Part shown: one piece after another, positions 36,050 through 49,300 of the stretch | Layout: each line of letters begins with the position of its first letter | Numbering within the stretch: position 1 is the stretch's first letter | Assembly (NCBI RefSeq): GCF_035594125.1 | Contig: NC_087180.1 | Span: 16,173,615-16,237,614, forward strand | DNA: 64,000 nucleotides | Direction: 5' to 3' | From: Scylla paramamosain | Taxonomy: Eukaryota > Arthropoda > Malacostraca > Decapoda > Portunidae | Position numbers and translations under genes: made by a program | The notes under the pieces: generated by a model | What the model was told of the DNA's origin: nothing | Databases searched by the model: none | The model's input: only the letters and a program-made list of their open reading frames with translations

Positions 36050-38109
36050 CATTGCTGTAAGATATTTTAGTTATTATACTTATTCCTTTTGTCTGATAAC
36101 CTTAGCCTCTAGCACCACCTCGCTATCAGAACATTTCAACCATTGTCCGGGGGCGTCTCTTATCAATGCGAGGCAGCAGGGCGGTAGGGGAGGGAGAGGA
36201 GCACGGAGGAGGGTAGCAGAGAGAAGTAAGGGGGATGGAGAGTAGCTATAAATATTTTCCACACACAATAAGCACACAAGAAATGCAATATGTGTTTTAC
36301 ATGTCAATGCTTGAAAGAGAAAAAGACGGAACGATGAAAATAATGTGGATAAAGAATGGAAAAATTAAGAAAAGGAGAGAAAAATCGAAATAAGAGCCGG
36401 GCTACGATCAAGATGGGTAACAAAATGGAAATTTAATAAGGAATGGAGAGAAACAATTATGAGAAAACCCAAACCAAAAGGAAATGAAAAGTAGAGCGGA
36501 GTGGAAAGCAGTGCTGTAATAAGAGAGGTATGAGGACAGAAAGTAAGAGAGGGAAGGCAATTTTGAGATTTACCTAAAATAATGGGACACTTGAACTAAC
36601 AGAGTGAAAGAATGGTGCTGTGGTCGGTAACTCATTCACTCATCTTCACCAATCATTACAACCTGCTGCAGCCACCGTGGAACAGCTATTCAAGTTGATG
36701 ATAACGTTATCTATTGACAAGCTCAAAGAATACCCGAGAACCTGTTTCTATGGGTGTCCTTAAACCTCCATTTACTGATTATAACTTTCCCTTCCAGTCA
36801 TCCAGAGAGGTAAAGGATCGGTGGAATAAAGCAAAAAAAATTGGGTGTGGGAGAAAATAGCGGCGTTTTATAATTCTGCAGTAGTCGTAGTGTGGTGGTC
36901 GCGGTGGTGGTTGTGGCGCTGGCAGCAGCAGCAGCAGCGTTGATGATAAGGGCTTGTGTAACGATGAGGGGGCGTGAAGCGGTGCCGTCTGGGAAAGACT
37001 ACCATTCCACCTTCTCCTCCCGCGGGCGACACACACACACACACACACGCAGGTGAGTAGCGAGAACTGTGATAGCTGCGTGTCATAAGAACATAACTTG
37101 TAACGAGCCATAAGGGAAGTTGTAAGTAGCCATCAGGCCTACACGTGGAATCATTGATCTTACATGTGGCAGTCCCGGTATCATCAGCCAGTATCGTTCC
37201 CCTGCCGGACAAAGACTTCCACAGACAGTAAACTGAGGCACTGATTTAGTCGTTCTTTGTTAACACTGAGTACTGTAAAAGTGCTTGGATGGACGCAGGA
37301 GAGAGAATAGGAGGTTAATTCAGTCTTTTCTAGGAACCTGAACTATTCAAGACGGTAGTAGAAATATAAGTGTCTATAATGGTGAAAATGGGAAAACTAG
37401 CAGTGAAAGGCTTTTGGGGTTTAAGGAAGATGTCACGCCACTCTGGTTCAGGTACTCTTAGCACCGGCTTAGAACGTGAGAGAAAACAAACTCGAATCGC
37501 CTCTGCCTGGCCTGGGTTTCAATCAAGTACTTTCGGCTGTACTCGTATGTTTAACGTGTCACCTTAACAAGAGCACAAAGGAGGTAATAACTTGAAAGAA
37601 GTATAAATAGAAAGAGCCATAAATCTTGCTCTTTCTACCTTATCTCTTTCTCTTTTATAAGGTGAACGGGTTATTACTACGGCTTATCTGCAAGTCATCA
37701 TGCATACGCGAGTCATGAATACCTGAACGTCTCGCTTTGAAGTTAATGCCTTTGATCCTTCCCTGGGATTATTTACCGGTTACTCTGATACTGTATCTAG
37801 ATTGCTCAGTGTACAAGAGGGTGTTTAGCAAGCTGGCCTTCCTTCTGGCTCTCAAGGACGTGGACTTCGTACCAGTAGCATCAGTCCACCAGAAATTGCC
37901 CTTTACCCTTTCTGTTGCCTATTATTTAATTTAGTTTTATTTTATTTTCATGTGGCGCCATATGACCCCATTGTTGCGACGCATTCCTATTCTCCGGAGA
38001 AAGAAAACGAGAAGAGAATAGAACTGACTGGATTCTTCTAGTTAATCAAGTTTCCGTTTTCTTTAACAGCTTATGAGAGAGAATCTTGTATTGTTCTCTT
38101 TGCTATTAC

Positions 38110-38119
38110 TTTTTTTTTT

Positions 38120-38203
<84 letters not shown>
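38110..38203. repeat. T-run and (CT)n microsatellite
   Basis: Fifteen T, then about 40 CT units. Confidence 0.95.
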
Positions 38204-38206
<3 letters not shown>

Positions 38207-38330
38207 TGAGGGAGCGAAAACTGATCTTCAATCGTCAGTCCAATCTTTCTTTTCTCGCTAATCCTCGTCCTCCTCCTCCCTGTAGCCCTGAATATCCTAC
38301 TTCTCTTTCCCAATACCCTTTTTCTTGTCT

Positions 38331-38357
38331 CTCCTCCTCCTCCTCCTCCTCCTCCTC

Positions 38358-38437
<80 letters not shown>

Positions 38438-38441
38438 ACTA
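38331..38441. repeat. Compound (CTC)n-(CTA)n-(CTG)n trinucleotide array
   Basis: Successive blocks of CTC, CTA and CTG triplets, producing fake open frames of poly-Ser, Tyr and Cys, or of Val and Ala on the other strand. Confidence 0.95.
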
Positions 38442-38750
38442 TTACAATTCCTGAAAAACAGTAAAAAAGTATCATGAGTTCCATATCCAGGATTAATATC
38501 ATTGTATTCTCATACACATTTCGTCATTACATACGAGTATGAGGCAACATTCTTTGTCTCTCGTTTCTAAGTGCATTGATAGTTGGAGAACCCACGGATA
38601 AATTACATAGATAGACACGGAGGAATGGGGAGGCGGCGGCGGAGGCTTCAGATAACATTTATCAGAACATGATAACACTGACATATGTAGTGTGTTTAAC
38701 CTTCCAACACACATAGTACGTCGGTTTTGGGTTAAGGCAAGAGAGAGACA

Positions 38751-38973
38751 AGATTGAGATGGTTTGGACATGTCAGAAGTAGGGATGAGGTGTATGTGGG
38801 AAGGAGGATGCTGGAGGTAGAGAGAAAGACCAAATAAGAGATTTATATGTGCAGTGAAAGAAGACATGCAAGTGGTGGGTTTGACAGAGGAAGGCGCAGA
38901 AAAGGGAGTGTATTGGAGAAGGATGATCCGCTGTGGCGACCCATAATGGAAGCAACCGAAAGGAGAAGTAGTG
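38751..38973 (+). mobile_element. Fragment of another non-LTR retrotransposon (C-terminal pol)
   Basis: The plus strand reads RLRWFGHVRSRDEVYVGRRM, the C-terminal tail common in one class of LINE pol proteins, then a stop. Degraded frames follow with equivalents of MQVVGLTEEGAEK and ending DDPLWRPIMEATER (in an intact copy the reading is of the kind RWRKMIRCGDP). It is a short decayed remnant. Confidence 0.7.
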
Positions 38974-39543
38974 TGTGTAACTTAGCCTTGGTTCAGCGAG
39001 GAATATGTAAAAAGTGGCCGTTATATAAATTGCGTGTTATCTTCCTACTATCCCCCCTTTCAGTCCAGGATAGGTGAGAATTTAGCCTCTCTGTTGTGTG
39101 GTACCTCCTTTATTGTATATTTACTTCCTTTTTCCGTCTGAGTTATGTAAGAATTGCCCTCTTTATAAAGTGTCTTATCTCCCTCTATATATAGTGGGCG
39201 TTAACTGCCTTTCATCTCTTTTTAATCCAGCAAGATAAGTAAAAATAGGTCTCTCTTGATATATTGTGTAAACTTATCTATTACCTTTTCAGTCCATGAA
39301 AGATAAAAAGAAAATGGTCTCTTTATGTAATGTGTTATCTGCCTTTACCGCTTTCAGTCCACCAAGATAAGTAAAAATTGGTCTCTCAAGATATATTGTG
39401 TTATCTCCCTCTTTATTACCTGCTCAGTCCGAGAGATAAATGTAAAAGTTAAGCCTCTTTTCTGTGTTACTCTCTTCTACCTCCCTTTCAATTGTAGAGC
39501 GATACGTAAAAATTATCCTTTCCTATGTAGTGTATACATATGA

Positions 39544-39695
<152 letters not shown>

Positions 39696-40336
39696 CAAAT
39701 GATTCATTATGGGAGAAAAAGAAAACAGGGTTGCTGACATACGTAGAAATGTGTATAATATTTTTTTTTATTTTTCTATTCTACCAACTTCTCAGGTATA
39801 TAATTCATGAGAGGCTGGGAATGGGACTTAATTAGGGCGAATCAATACATCGCTGAGAGGATTTCTTGTAACTTAGACACGAGACGAAGATGTGTAGTGG
39901 CGTCGAGAGAATTCAAATAAACTCGACACGGTTAAGCATTACGTAAATGAGGAATGAAATGCGGGAGAGTGATGTAGCATGCAGTATGGAACGCAGAATG
40001 GTACTAAAGCAAGGACTAACTAAAACCCTATCAACTGTGCTAAATCAAGTACTAAAACTACACAATGGTGTAAAAGGAAAACGGTATTTGATCCATGAGT
40101 GTAGTTACTAGAAACAATACATAGTCGATATTTATTAGTATCTGAAAATGAGAATGACGGTAAACTAATCTAACCATCAATTTTAGACGAATCAAAGGAC
40201 GAAATGTAAAAAAAAAGAAAAAGAAAGAAAATATAATTCAGAATGAAGAATTACAAATACACTAGCGGCTAGAGAATGGGATAATAAAGAACGTGTTTCT
40301 GTATTGCAGGTGACGTGAGGCCAGCAGTCAACCATC

Positions 40337-43300
40337 ATGGGCGGGGAGTACGTGTGCACGCTGAGCCCTGAGCTTGTGCAGCGGGCCAAGGATGAGATTA
40401 ACGAGGTCCCGGAGAGGCGCGCCGCGGACATAGAGCATATTAGAGACTGGCTCAAGCATCAGCCACACATCAATGCCAGAATGGGTGAGTGAGTGAGTGA
40501 GTGAGTGTCCGTGTGTGTTTATATGCTAAGGGTTCCTTCGTTGTGTTTTCATATGGTTGTGGAATCTGAGGATTTGAGGTTTTAAAATTGATGGTCTTTA
40601 CTATTTCTGGATAAGTAAAATATTGTGTCTTGGTTCTGTAAATCATTATGCTCTGAACGGCCTTAAGATAGGTGTATCAGTTTGCTAATAAGTCATCACT
40701 ATTGCCTCAACGTTTGTATTTTGAAATTGGGAATACATCTGATCGCCTTAAAAAGTTGATAAATATCAGGTGTTCTGTTCCATACACATTACTGTTTAGA
40801 AAGTCAAAAGCGCTTGAGGCGATAAAAAAGAAATTTATGAAAATGATCAGGAATGAGTTTGAGCACGGTTATGGAGGGGAAGTAGTTCGTTAAGATAAAA
40901 ATGGCATACAACTTTCCCCTTCATGTCCTCAGATGACTGGACCATCTTGCGATTCCTGCGAGGCTGCAAGTTTTCGCTGGAGCGCACCAAGGAGAAGCTG
41001 GACATGTTCTACACTTGCAAGACGCTCTGCCCCGAGTGGTACAAGAACAGGGACCCGCAGGACAAGAAGATGCGCGCCATCCTCGAGCTCGGGTAGGACA
41101 AGACTCGACACATTTTTCTTGTCTCACGTTTAAGGCATTACCGTTTATTGCTCCTCTTGTTTACAGTTTCCTCAGTAAATCTCAACGTAATGCAGTTTCA
41201 TGCAAACATTTACTTTTTTGATATCATGTCTTATTTTCTTCAAAGTTCACTCCAGGTTTCGAATTTCAGCAAAGCAACGTATCATGTTGTCACTAAATGC
41301 AGTACTAGTGTGTCACTTTTTTTTCAAATATAAAATGTTCCTTATATCTCTTTTCCATTCAAGATTAAGTTTTGTTCTTTTCTTTAAATTCATATTTTTG
41401 TCTCTTCTAACGTAAATCTTGCTTTTTTATTATTGCATTTACTTATAATTCACACAGTAGCTTTCATATTAGGCTTAGACTAACTATGCTTTGATGCCCA
41501 TCTTTGTGAGCCCGTGATACTAAATGTAGCCGTGGTGTAGAGTAGAACAGAGTAACAGTGGCACTAGGGAGTCTACCAGCATGTATGGACACCTGCAGGG
41601 GTTGGCATGTATTGGGAGGCTGTGTCTGTCTTGCATTGTTCTGTGTGGGCTATAGCAAACACCGGAAAAATGTATCCATCACCCTGGAATACGTAGTAAT
41701 GTGATAATGCAAACCTCAAAACAAAATACCAAATTACGTGTATTTTATCATTTTCTTTCATTTGTTTTCTGTTCCATCATGGTGATCCATACTTTTTCCT
41801 TTTTTTTTTTTTCTGCGAGTTTCTTTAGTTTTAGCACAAAAGATTCGTGTGGGATGAGCCCGTTACTTGGAGGTTTGTAGGAGAGCTTCTTTAAAAGTGT
41901 TCTGCTAAATACCAAGCAAGCTTCACCCCACACACTTATATTGTTGTGTGGTGTAGCTCTCTGGTGGTAGATGTGCATAGCTCGTGTGTGATTTAATAAC
42001 TGTTTTTCCCTTAAAATAGATACAGTTACGTGCAATCAATGCACTCATAATTAAAGAAAAAAAAAACTCGAATCATACACAGAATTACTAGAAATTATTA
42101 GTAATTCTGTCCATGAGTCGAGTTTTGAAATATTCTGAGTGTATTGATTGTACGTAGCTGCATTGATTTTAAGGAAAAAAAAAAAAGAGTAATGCTGATT
42201 TTTATGTTGTGGTTATCTTGCAGTGATTAGTGGGTTGCATTGCTGCGGAGTACGTGTTCGGCATTCGAGCAGGCACCTGCTACCTTCATGATCTTGTGTT
42301 TTAGTGTTTTCTTTGTCTCCGTGTGCGCTTTCTTTCCATGGACACTGATCACCGTTTTAAGCTTCCTGACACTTCATGTGGCTACACTTACTACAGGCTG
42401 GGAACATTTGTGAAACATTTTTTTTTTTTAATGTAAGAACGTCTCTGGTCAATGGGAACAAATACTGGTGAAAGAAAGCCCATTAAAGATGCCAGACCTC
42501 AAAGATGACAGTTAGAAGGCAGGTCCAAAATTACCAGGATAAGTGAGAGCTAGGACTGACCTAGAACTATGTCCAGCAGCTCAACTTAAGGATCCCCTTA
42601 AAAGTCAAAATATTGCAAGTCTAATTTGTAACCAAACAAGGAAGATCAAGCTCTTTGATCCATCTGAGGCAGACTGAATCGGGATACACAGATCTTCTCA
42701 GCCTGACGTACAGTGCACAAACACACTCATGTGGGAACCGGCTCGTGACGTCCACTTAAGAGGCTGTGTCGCCCTATTATTGACCATAGATGCGTGACGA
42801 TCATTCCTTCTGCAGCACCTTCCTGCCGCTACCTGGTCACGATTCACAAGGCCGCAAAGTCATAATAATCCGCGCTGCTGGCCATGACCCCAAGGAATTC
42901 ACCATGGACGAGGTATTCAAGGCCACGCACATGATTAGTGACATCATGGTGGATGAGGATGAGCCAATGTCCATCACAGGGGTGGTTCAGCTGCTAGACA
43001 TGGAAGGCGTCACGGCTGGTCACGCCATGCAGATGACTCCAGCGATTGTCAAGAAGGCCATGACCATCTGGCAGGTGTGGACACGTGTTACTCTTTTTGG
43101 TTAGACTGTCGTAGATATTCGACGCTGAAGGTTTTTTGGCTTTAAACAGGAAAGCTTGATGCTTTCTTGTTCCCCATGATACAGATGCAATGTTTTCCTC
43201 CGCAGGAACACGTCGCAACAAGGAAAGCAAGCATTACGCTTCTTGCTGTGATTCTGTGGCTGTAGAACTGTTCATCGCCTCACACTGGCAATTTGACCGC

Positions 43301-46300
43301 CGTGGTACAGTGGTACCGCACGCGCTTTGGGGGCCGAAAAATCCCCAAGCGCACGGGTTCAAATCCTGGCTACTCTCTCCTGTTTAGGAGGCACCGTCGT
43401 AGCCCTGATAAACTACGGAACGTAAAACAGAGAGAAAAGAAAAAAAGACAGAAAGCATAAAATAGAGCCATAAATGACCATGTACATATTCATGGCTAGA
43501 AAGCTGTTGGGCTCTGGCCTCAAAGAACACAAACAAGACCCCTTCCTGGGAGCACCTTTTGAATAAGAAAACAAGGTACCGTCACCTAACCGTAATATGA
43601 TATTCTTCTATAAGGTGTCTTACCTTGTAAAAGTAGTTGTACCATTAGAAGTTAGTAGTAGTAGTAATAGTAGCAGTAGTAGAAATAGTAGTAGTAGTAG
43701 TAGTAGTAGTAATAGTAGTAGTAGTAACAGAATGACGGAGTCCTCCCCCCCAGCGAAAGGCATTTGTAATGTCAGTCATTCCGCATGACAGGCTACCACC
43801 GACATTTGGGTAGGGAGGCTGCCGGTTGTCTGTCTGTCAGTCACCAAAGTCACACCAAACCTGTTTTCAGTATCGTAAATATGAAATGAGAGTCCACACA
43901 GCGTATTGAATACAGTGGAATTTAAGTTTGCTGCGAAAATGTCAGATAAATGTGAAGGGACAAATGATGGCAGGTTTCTCTAAGTTTAGTACGTGTAGAA
44001 ACTTGGCTTTCATTCCCTTCTATGAAAACGAGCTTTTTCGTCGTGTCCGAGGGGTATATGTGGGTAGCGGTGTGTCCTGTGCGTCACCGTAGTCCCCTAG
44101 TGCCAAGTTACTCAAGCCTTAAGGTTGCCACAGAAAAACAAAACAAGAACTCGGTTAATAAACTTGCTCCTGTAAATTTAGCTCCACTACTGATTCGCAA
44201 TGAAGAAAGTCGATGGTAAGGGTTGGCGCGTTCCAGTGTGGTATTGCCGCTACAAGGTTATGACCCAATGGGGAGGAAGGTGCTGTTCTGCCGATGGGGG
44301 ATTTTTGACCCGAAGGAGGTAACGATGGACGAGCTAATAAAGAGCACTTCCATGATAATGGACGTGTTGATGGACGAGGATGAGCAGACCAGCCTCGTGG
44401 GCATCAACATGCTTGGGGACTGTACAGGACTCACCTTCTCACACGCCATCGCCTTCACGCCGGCACACGCGAAGAAGTCCATGGTGATGTGGCAGGTACG
44501 TTGCGACGGGCGACTTGAAGGAAGAGAAAGGCAATTTTGATGGTGATACAGAAAATGTCAGTCACCACTCTATACAAGGGAACTATTGGGCTAAAGCAAT
44601 TGTGGCAGCGGTCTGAATACTTCGTATGATTGTTTTGAACATTTTAAAGAGAGTGATCGGTTGATATCATTGACATTAGAGTACTTCTAGTTCGTTACTT
44701 AGCAAGTGATCAATATTGATGAATATTGAAAGTGAGCAAGTATTGAATATTTTTGTAGTTGTTGGTAAAATGTTTCGAGAAATCTGAATTCGATTGTTTC
44801 AACCTTAGCGTCAAAGATGAGTTTCGTATTATTATTCATTCATCTTAAGCTGGATGGACCATAGTGCTACGTAGTAGTAATAATAGTAGTGGTGGTGGTA
44901 GTAGTGGTGGTGGTGGTGTAGCAGTAGTGGTAGTAGCGGTGGTATAACATAAATAATACGAAGGAGATCAGGTCGTGTTATATCAATGAATCAGTACTTA
45001 CAATCCCACTACCACAGCCTTCATCACCCCAACCTTCCTGGAGCTTCACTTAATATCACCACCACCATCATCTCTAGTGTGTTGCTGCCCCTTCCTGGCT
45101 ACGACTATTTGGGTCGCAAAGTGCTTCTCGAGCGGTGGGCCTTGCACGACCCTGCCACGACCACTGTGGACATGATGTTCAGGGTGATTACCTCTGTGGC
45201 TGACGTGCTGCTGGACGAGGACGAGCAGTCATCAGTCACGGGATATGTAGTAATGAGTGACAACGCGTGCTTGTCAGTGCCTCACGTGGTGGCCCTGAAG
45301 CCTACCCTCGCCAGGAAGGTCACGGTGCTCTGGCAGGTGGGTGAGGTCAAACACACGTTACAAACACAGCTGGGCATCACAAACGAAAATTGACATTTGT
45401 AAACTAAATCGGCAAACTCGTCCATTTCAGTCTTCATACACAAATCTGCCAACGTTGGCTTCTTTTCTAAAGTGATTTCTGAAAGTCATCATGTCATGAA
45501 TAATCGACCCATAGAGCCGGTAAGATCAAGTTTCCAGCTTTAAACCACTAAGTTTTTCACTACCTGTGCTTTGCCAAACCTGCTACCGTTCATCTATGTG
45601 GTGTGTGTTTGTTCCTGTTTAATGGTAGTTACCTGGGAAGGATTTCAACTCTGACTTTGGAGTATCAATTAAGAGTTTATATTGTATATACACGGTGTTC
45701 GCTGTACTTATGGCTTGGGTTATGAAAGGAATGTGAAGCTGATGCTCCTAACGTAGGATGAACAGCACACATTCTCCTTTCACAGCGTTGCCTTCCCTCT
45801 GCCTGGCTTTGATCATCAGGGGCGCAGGGTCATGTTGACGCGCCCTGGTGTATTCGATCCCAGCACCACCAATATGGACGAACTCTCGAAGGCCATGATG
45901 ATGCTGGTTGACGTGTGGATGGAGGAGGACGAGGCGTCAATTGTGACGGGGGTGGTAATGGTGGAAGATTTCAACGACTTCTCCATCTCCCACTTGACTT
46001 CCTTATCTCCCGTCACCATAAAGAAAATGATGACGCTTTTCCAGGTATACTGATGCGTGAGTTGTCCTTCTCTCCTCCTGACGTTGCGTGTAGTTATGAT
46101 GCATAAAATGAGGGAGTGATGAACACTTAAGGAGTGGATCATGTCTCGGGCACCGTAACTCACGAATTTCGTTGGAAAATATTAAAGTGCTCGAGTTTTT
46201 TGTGTATTCTTGTGTTATTTTTATGTGCGCGAGGTGAGTTATCTTAGCTCTTGTCCTTGTTATGCTCGCGAAGGAACAGAGCGAGTGTGGTGAGGTGGCG

Positions 46301-49300
46301 AAATGGTCTTCAATAGCGAATAATATTACTTATGAAGAGCAACAATTACTCATCGCAGTGTCAAATGTAAAGCTTCACTGAAAAGTTTATTTCTGCTAGT
46401 CAAGCCCATCTAGCTATACATGAGGCTGAGGCATCCCTTAAATCTGAAAGAAGACCTCACACCAAATCTCATGATCTCATGCTGGAGTAAAAATCCAGAG
46501 AATGAGCCTCCTATTCCTCTCTCTTTACTCTTTCTACTTACCTTGTACTGTACAGAGAGAATACGGTAATATTCTTCTGAATTTGCCGTCGAATGTGTAA
46601 TACATAATATTGTATTGCCTTCGGGAAGGAACAGATTCTGTCATTTTTTTAGGAGTGTCTCCCGTGAAAAACACTTGTCTGCACAGCGCTTCACATTGCA
46701 CATGAGCGTGTCTCCTTGCCGCTAGTGGACTCTGCCGTAGTTGTGCATTTAACTATGTTAGACTTTGCTTTGGTCATCCAAGGAATAATGCATTAAATGA
46801 TTGATTATAATTTTGCTTGTATTCAGTCATAAAAAAAAAAAAGTTCGGTGAAAATATTGTTCAGGGTAGTGGTAGTGATGTATTATGTTTGCTTTTTCAT
46901 AAATTTTTTTTTTATAGTACCTCTTCATCCACTAACTACTTACATACTGTAACATACATATTGATTCAGGCTATAAAGAAATATGTCAGTCTGACTGTCA
47001 ATTAGTATGCAGCTTGTGTCGTAAGTTGTCCGCCGTCCTCCACGTCTCGTAGTGTCTGGGCGCCTCGTGCTGTGGCTGTGGTGTTGTGTACGTGTCGGGT
47101 GACAGACCAAGACGTTCGCCATAGCGTGTTCGAATATCTGGCTGATGCAGGTTGATACTGCCGCTGACTGCTCGGTCCACGCAAGGACCTCTGGTAGTGC
47201 TGGCTCGCCCCGCCATCAGGGACCCGGCCACCACAGACATGAATGACGTCGCGAAGGCCATGTTGCTGATGATGGACTTACTTCTGGAGGAGGACGAGGC
47301 TGTGGCCATCACGGGAGTGGAGTTGGTGCTGGATTCTGGCACTATGACCTGGCAACACGCCGCTCAGCTGAACCCTTCACTCATCAAGAAGTCTGCCATT
47401 ATCATGCAGGTCATTCAGGAGTGCGTGAATGTAATATTGAGTGGGAGGCACAGGGTGAAAGCAGGCGCGCAGGCATTTATCTCTTTACGTATAAACGTCA
47501 TAAACACAAAGCGGTTTCCTGGATCAACCATGGAAACCAGGAGTGCATTGCAGCAATTTCTCTTTACCGGAAGATAGGTATACCCTGACAGTTAGTACGC
47601 TTAAAGCATAACTCTCACTTAGTCAATAATGCCAATTAATGGATGTTATTCCTTGGTGGGGATGTAGTCTCCGTTTTCGTTGATAGAATATGGATGGTGA
47701 TGTGACATGAAGTGCAATCGTCGCTTCTCTGTTGACCGCTTTGCTGTTGTCTTGCTTGTCGCTCGTGCTGAGTAATCTTGAGCTTCTTTTCTAGTTGCAG
47801 TGAAGGCGCAGCTTTCGCCTGATCATTAATTACCATATCATGACATGTAGTACATAGTCACCAAGTGACGATTGAGACACGCGACTATATGAAAGCTTCG
47901 TTTAAAGCCGTGTTTGTGAAACTTGTATATAAGTCTTATGAAATGTTAATTGCCAAGGGTGTGCAAGATTAGATAAGAGCAAGGGTTGTGAAATTAAGAC
48001 GTGCAGTGATCCATGAACAATCAATTTTGATGCATATGGTTGAGATCTGTTATTGTTTATGCATACCAGTAAGGCACAGCGGCGTGCAAGCTGTGCATCA
48101 ATAAACTTCAGAATCCAGTTGTGATTACCGGGATAAGCCGCAACCCTGGCTGACTGATCATAATGCATGCAGAAAGTGTGCAGACGATAGGCACGCTCGC
48201 TGTTGGCTTGTGCAAGAAATTGTTACCGTTGTTGTCTTGGGTCAGGCTCGTGATGCCACTGCCTCGCAGTGTGGAGGACCAAAGCATCACCGTGCTGGCT
48301 CGTCCCGGCCTGAGAAATCCCAACACTACCTCGATGGACGACATGATGAAGGCGGTGCTGGTGACACTGGACTTACTTCAGCAGGAGGAGGAATCTTTAG
48401 GCATTGTGGGCTTCCAGATGCTGCTTGATGCTGGCGAGATGACCTTGGCCCACGCCTCCCAGATTACTCCGCCGCTGATAAAGAAGTTTGCTACTTTGAT
48501 TCAGGTTTATGATCGTTCAGTCTTTTTTATTTTTTTTTTAAGGGCACAACTTGTTGTTCTTCCTGTCAACACAGATGATCTCGCGTCATTCAGAAATCCT
48601 GCAAGCGGTTATACAGTAGTATAACCTCCAGGTCTTATTGGGCAGATTGTATGTAAGCGTAATCTGGTGAAGGATTCGTCTCATTATTGTTCAGCAGTAG
48701 TCTCTAATCCATATAAAACAAAGTTGTGATGACGGTGGTCTTTTTTTAAATTTTATTTATTTTATTTATTTTTTTGTACAAAAGAGTTAACGTTTCTGTA
48801 ATCTTTCTCTCCCTGCTTATGCAGGAGTTAGCTTTTCAGTAATCTTTATTGCATATACAAGAGCTGGTTTTTCTGTATATCTCTCCCTGCATAAAGTCTC
48901 GTTGGTCACCACACTTAACTGCAGTAACCTTACCTTAGCAAAGGCCAAGTCGATACAAGCGTATTAGGGTTATTACTAAACATTATTACAGGTCCTTACT
49001 TTTGAAGGGGTTTGAATGTGACAGTGAAGCGAAGTTCTTTCCTTTCCACATGACTCGCTGAAAACCTGAATCTATTTTACGGTCGGATGTTGTGTTGTGG
49101 TTTACCTTTATTCTTAGTATAGAATTCTTAGTCTTTTTAGCCGAAACCGTAACCACAAATTTTAACCACAAGCAGAATTTTAAATGTGGCTTGTAAGTAG
49201 TTTCAGCTATCTTTTTATCTTTACTTATGAAATGTGTAATGAAGTAATGTGTAGTGAGGAGGAATTAGTCTCAGAAATGAAATATTACTTCAGAGGAACC

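Noticed and set aside
37370..37567. 65-codon plus-strand open frame
   Set aside because: No recognisable domain, no splice signals at its edges, and ordinary intergenic composition.
38071..38517. Open frames rich in Val, Ala, Gly, Arg-Glu, Ser or Tyr
   Set aside because: They translate the CT and CTC/CTA/CTG repeat arrays and have no start context, splice sites or family match.
43298..43370. tRNA gene
   Set aside because: A and B boxes are present, but no acceptor stem pairs and the centre is a long GC hairpin; a tRNA-derived SINE fits better.
42816..48504. Six separate small CRAL-TRIO genes or pseudogenes
   Set aside because: None of the six has its own first or last exons. All have identical phases and length, and none has stops, so they are exons of one gene.
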